Assembly: GCA_013139395.1 (NCBI GenBank)
Contig: WTAX01000031.1
Coordinates: 1-5,713, forward strand
Direction: 5' to 3'
DNA from: Gammaproteobacteria bacterium
Lineage (GTDB): Bacteria > Pseudomonadota > Gammaproteobacteria > GRL18
DNA: 5,713 nucleotides
Below, in pieces: positions 5,713 through 5,713 of this stretch. Both the position numbers and the translations under genes were made by a program. Each line of letters begins with the position of its first letter. Within the stretch, counting starts at the first letter, position 1. The notes under the pieces were generated by a model. That model did not search any database, was not told where the DNA came from, and saw nothing but the letters and a program-made list of their open reading frames with translations.

Positions 5713-5713
5713 A

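Overview
The window looks like ordinary chromosomal DNA from an AT-leaning proteobacterium, probably a gammaproteobacterium. Reasons are the DUF1439/YceB-type protein, the DUF2459 lipoprotein, the Lol-style lipoproteins and the form of the branched-chain amino acid (HAAT) transporter genes. This is judged from gene content only, and the species cannot be named. Every gene I can support lies on the minus strand, so transcription runs from high to low coordinates. There are two blocks.

Block 1 (5712 to 3018) is the 3' part of a HAAT-family ABC importer operon: a LivM-type permease, a LivG-type ATPase and a LivF-type ATPase. They are packed tightly, with a 20-nt gap and then a 4-nt ATGA overlap. 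The partner permease (LivH) and the periplasmic binding protein are not in the window and would be expected upstream, beyond the right edge. The substrate cannot be read from these three genes; branched-chain amino acids are the default, but amides, urea or other small polar compounds are possible. Across the heterodimer one ATP site looks canonical. The other combines a Gln in place of the switch His (LivF) with an LSRGD signature (LivG).

The 305-bp gap (3017-2713) holds three possible hairpins after livF, a start-less plus-strand open frame of 47 codons that may be a gene remnant, and a good sigma70-like promoter reading into block 2.

Block 2 (2712 to 1) is a run of four genes for exported proteins: a 357-residue lipoprotein of a conserved uncharacterised family, a 72-residue secreted protein, a DUF2459 lipoprotein, and the first 156 residues of a membrane-anchored DUF1439 protein. 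All four products would sit at the envelope. This suggests a small envelope-related operon, but no function is established. The main structural oddity is an imperfect inverted repeat (498-555) that makes up the last 18 codons of the DUF2459 gene. A partial sequence match to it lies just upstream of the same gene (1241-1258). I see no RNA genes, CRISPR arrays, insertion sequences or phage genes, and nothing that amounts to a clearly new system.
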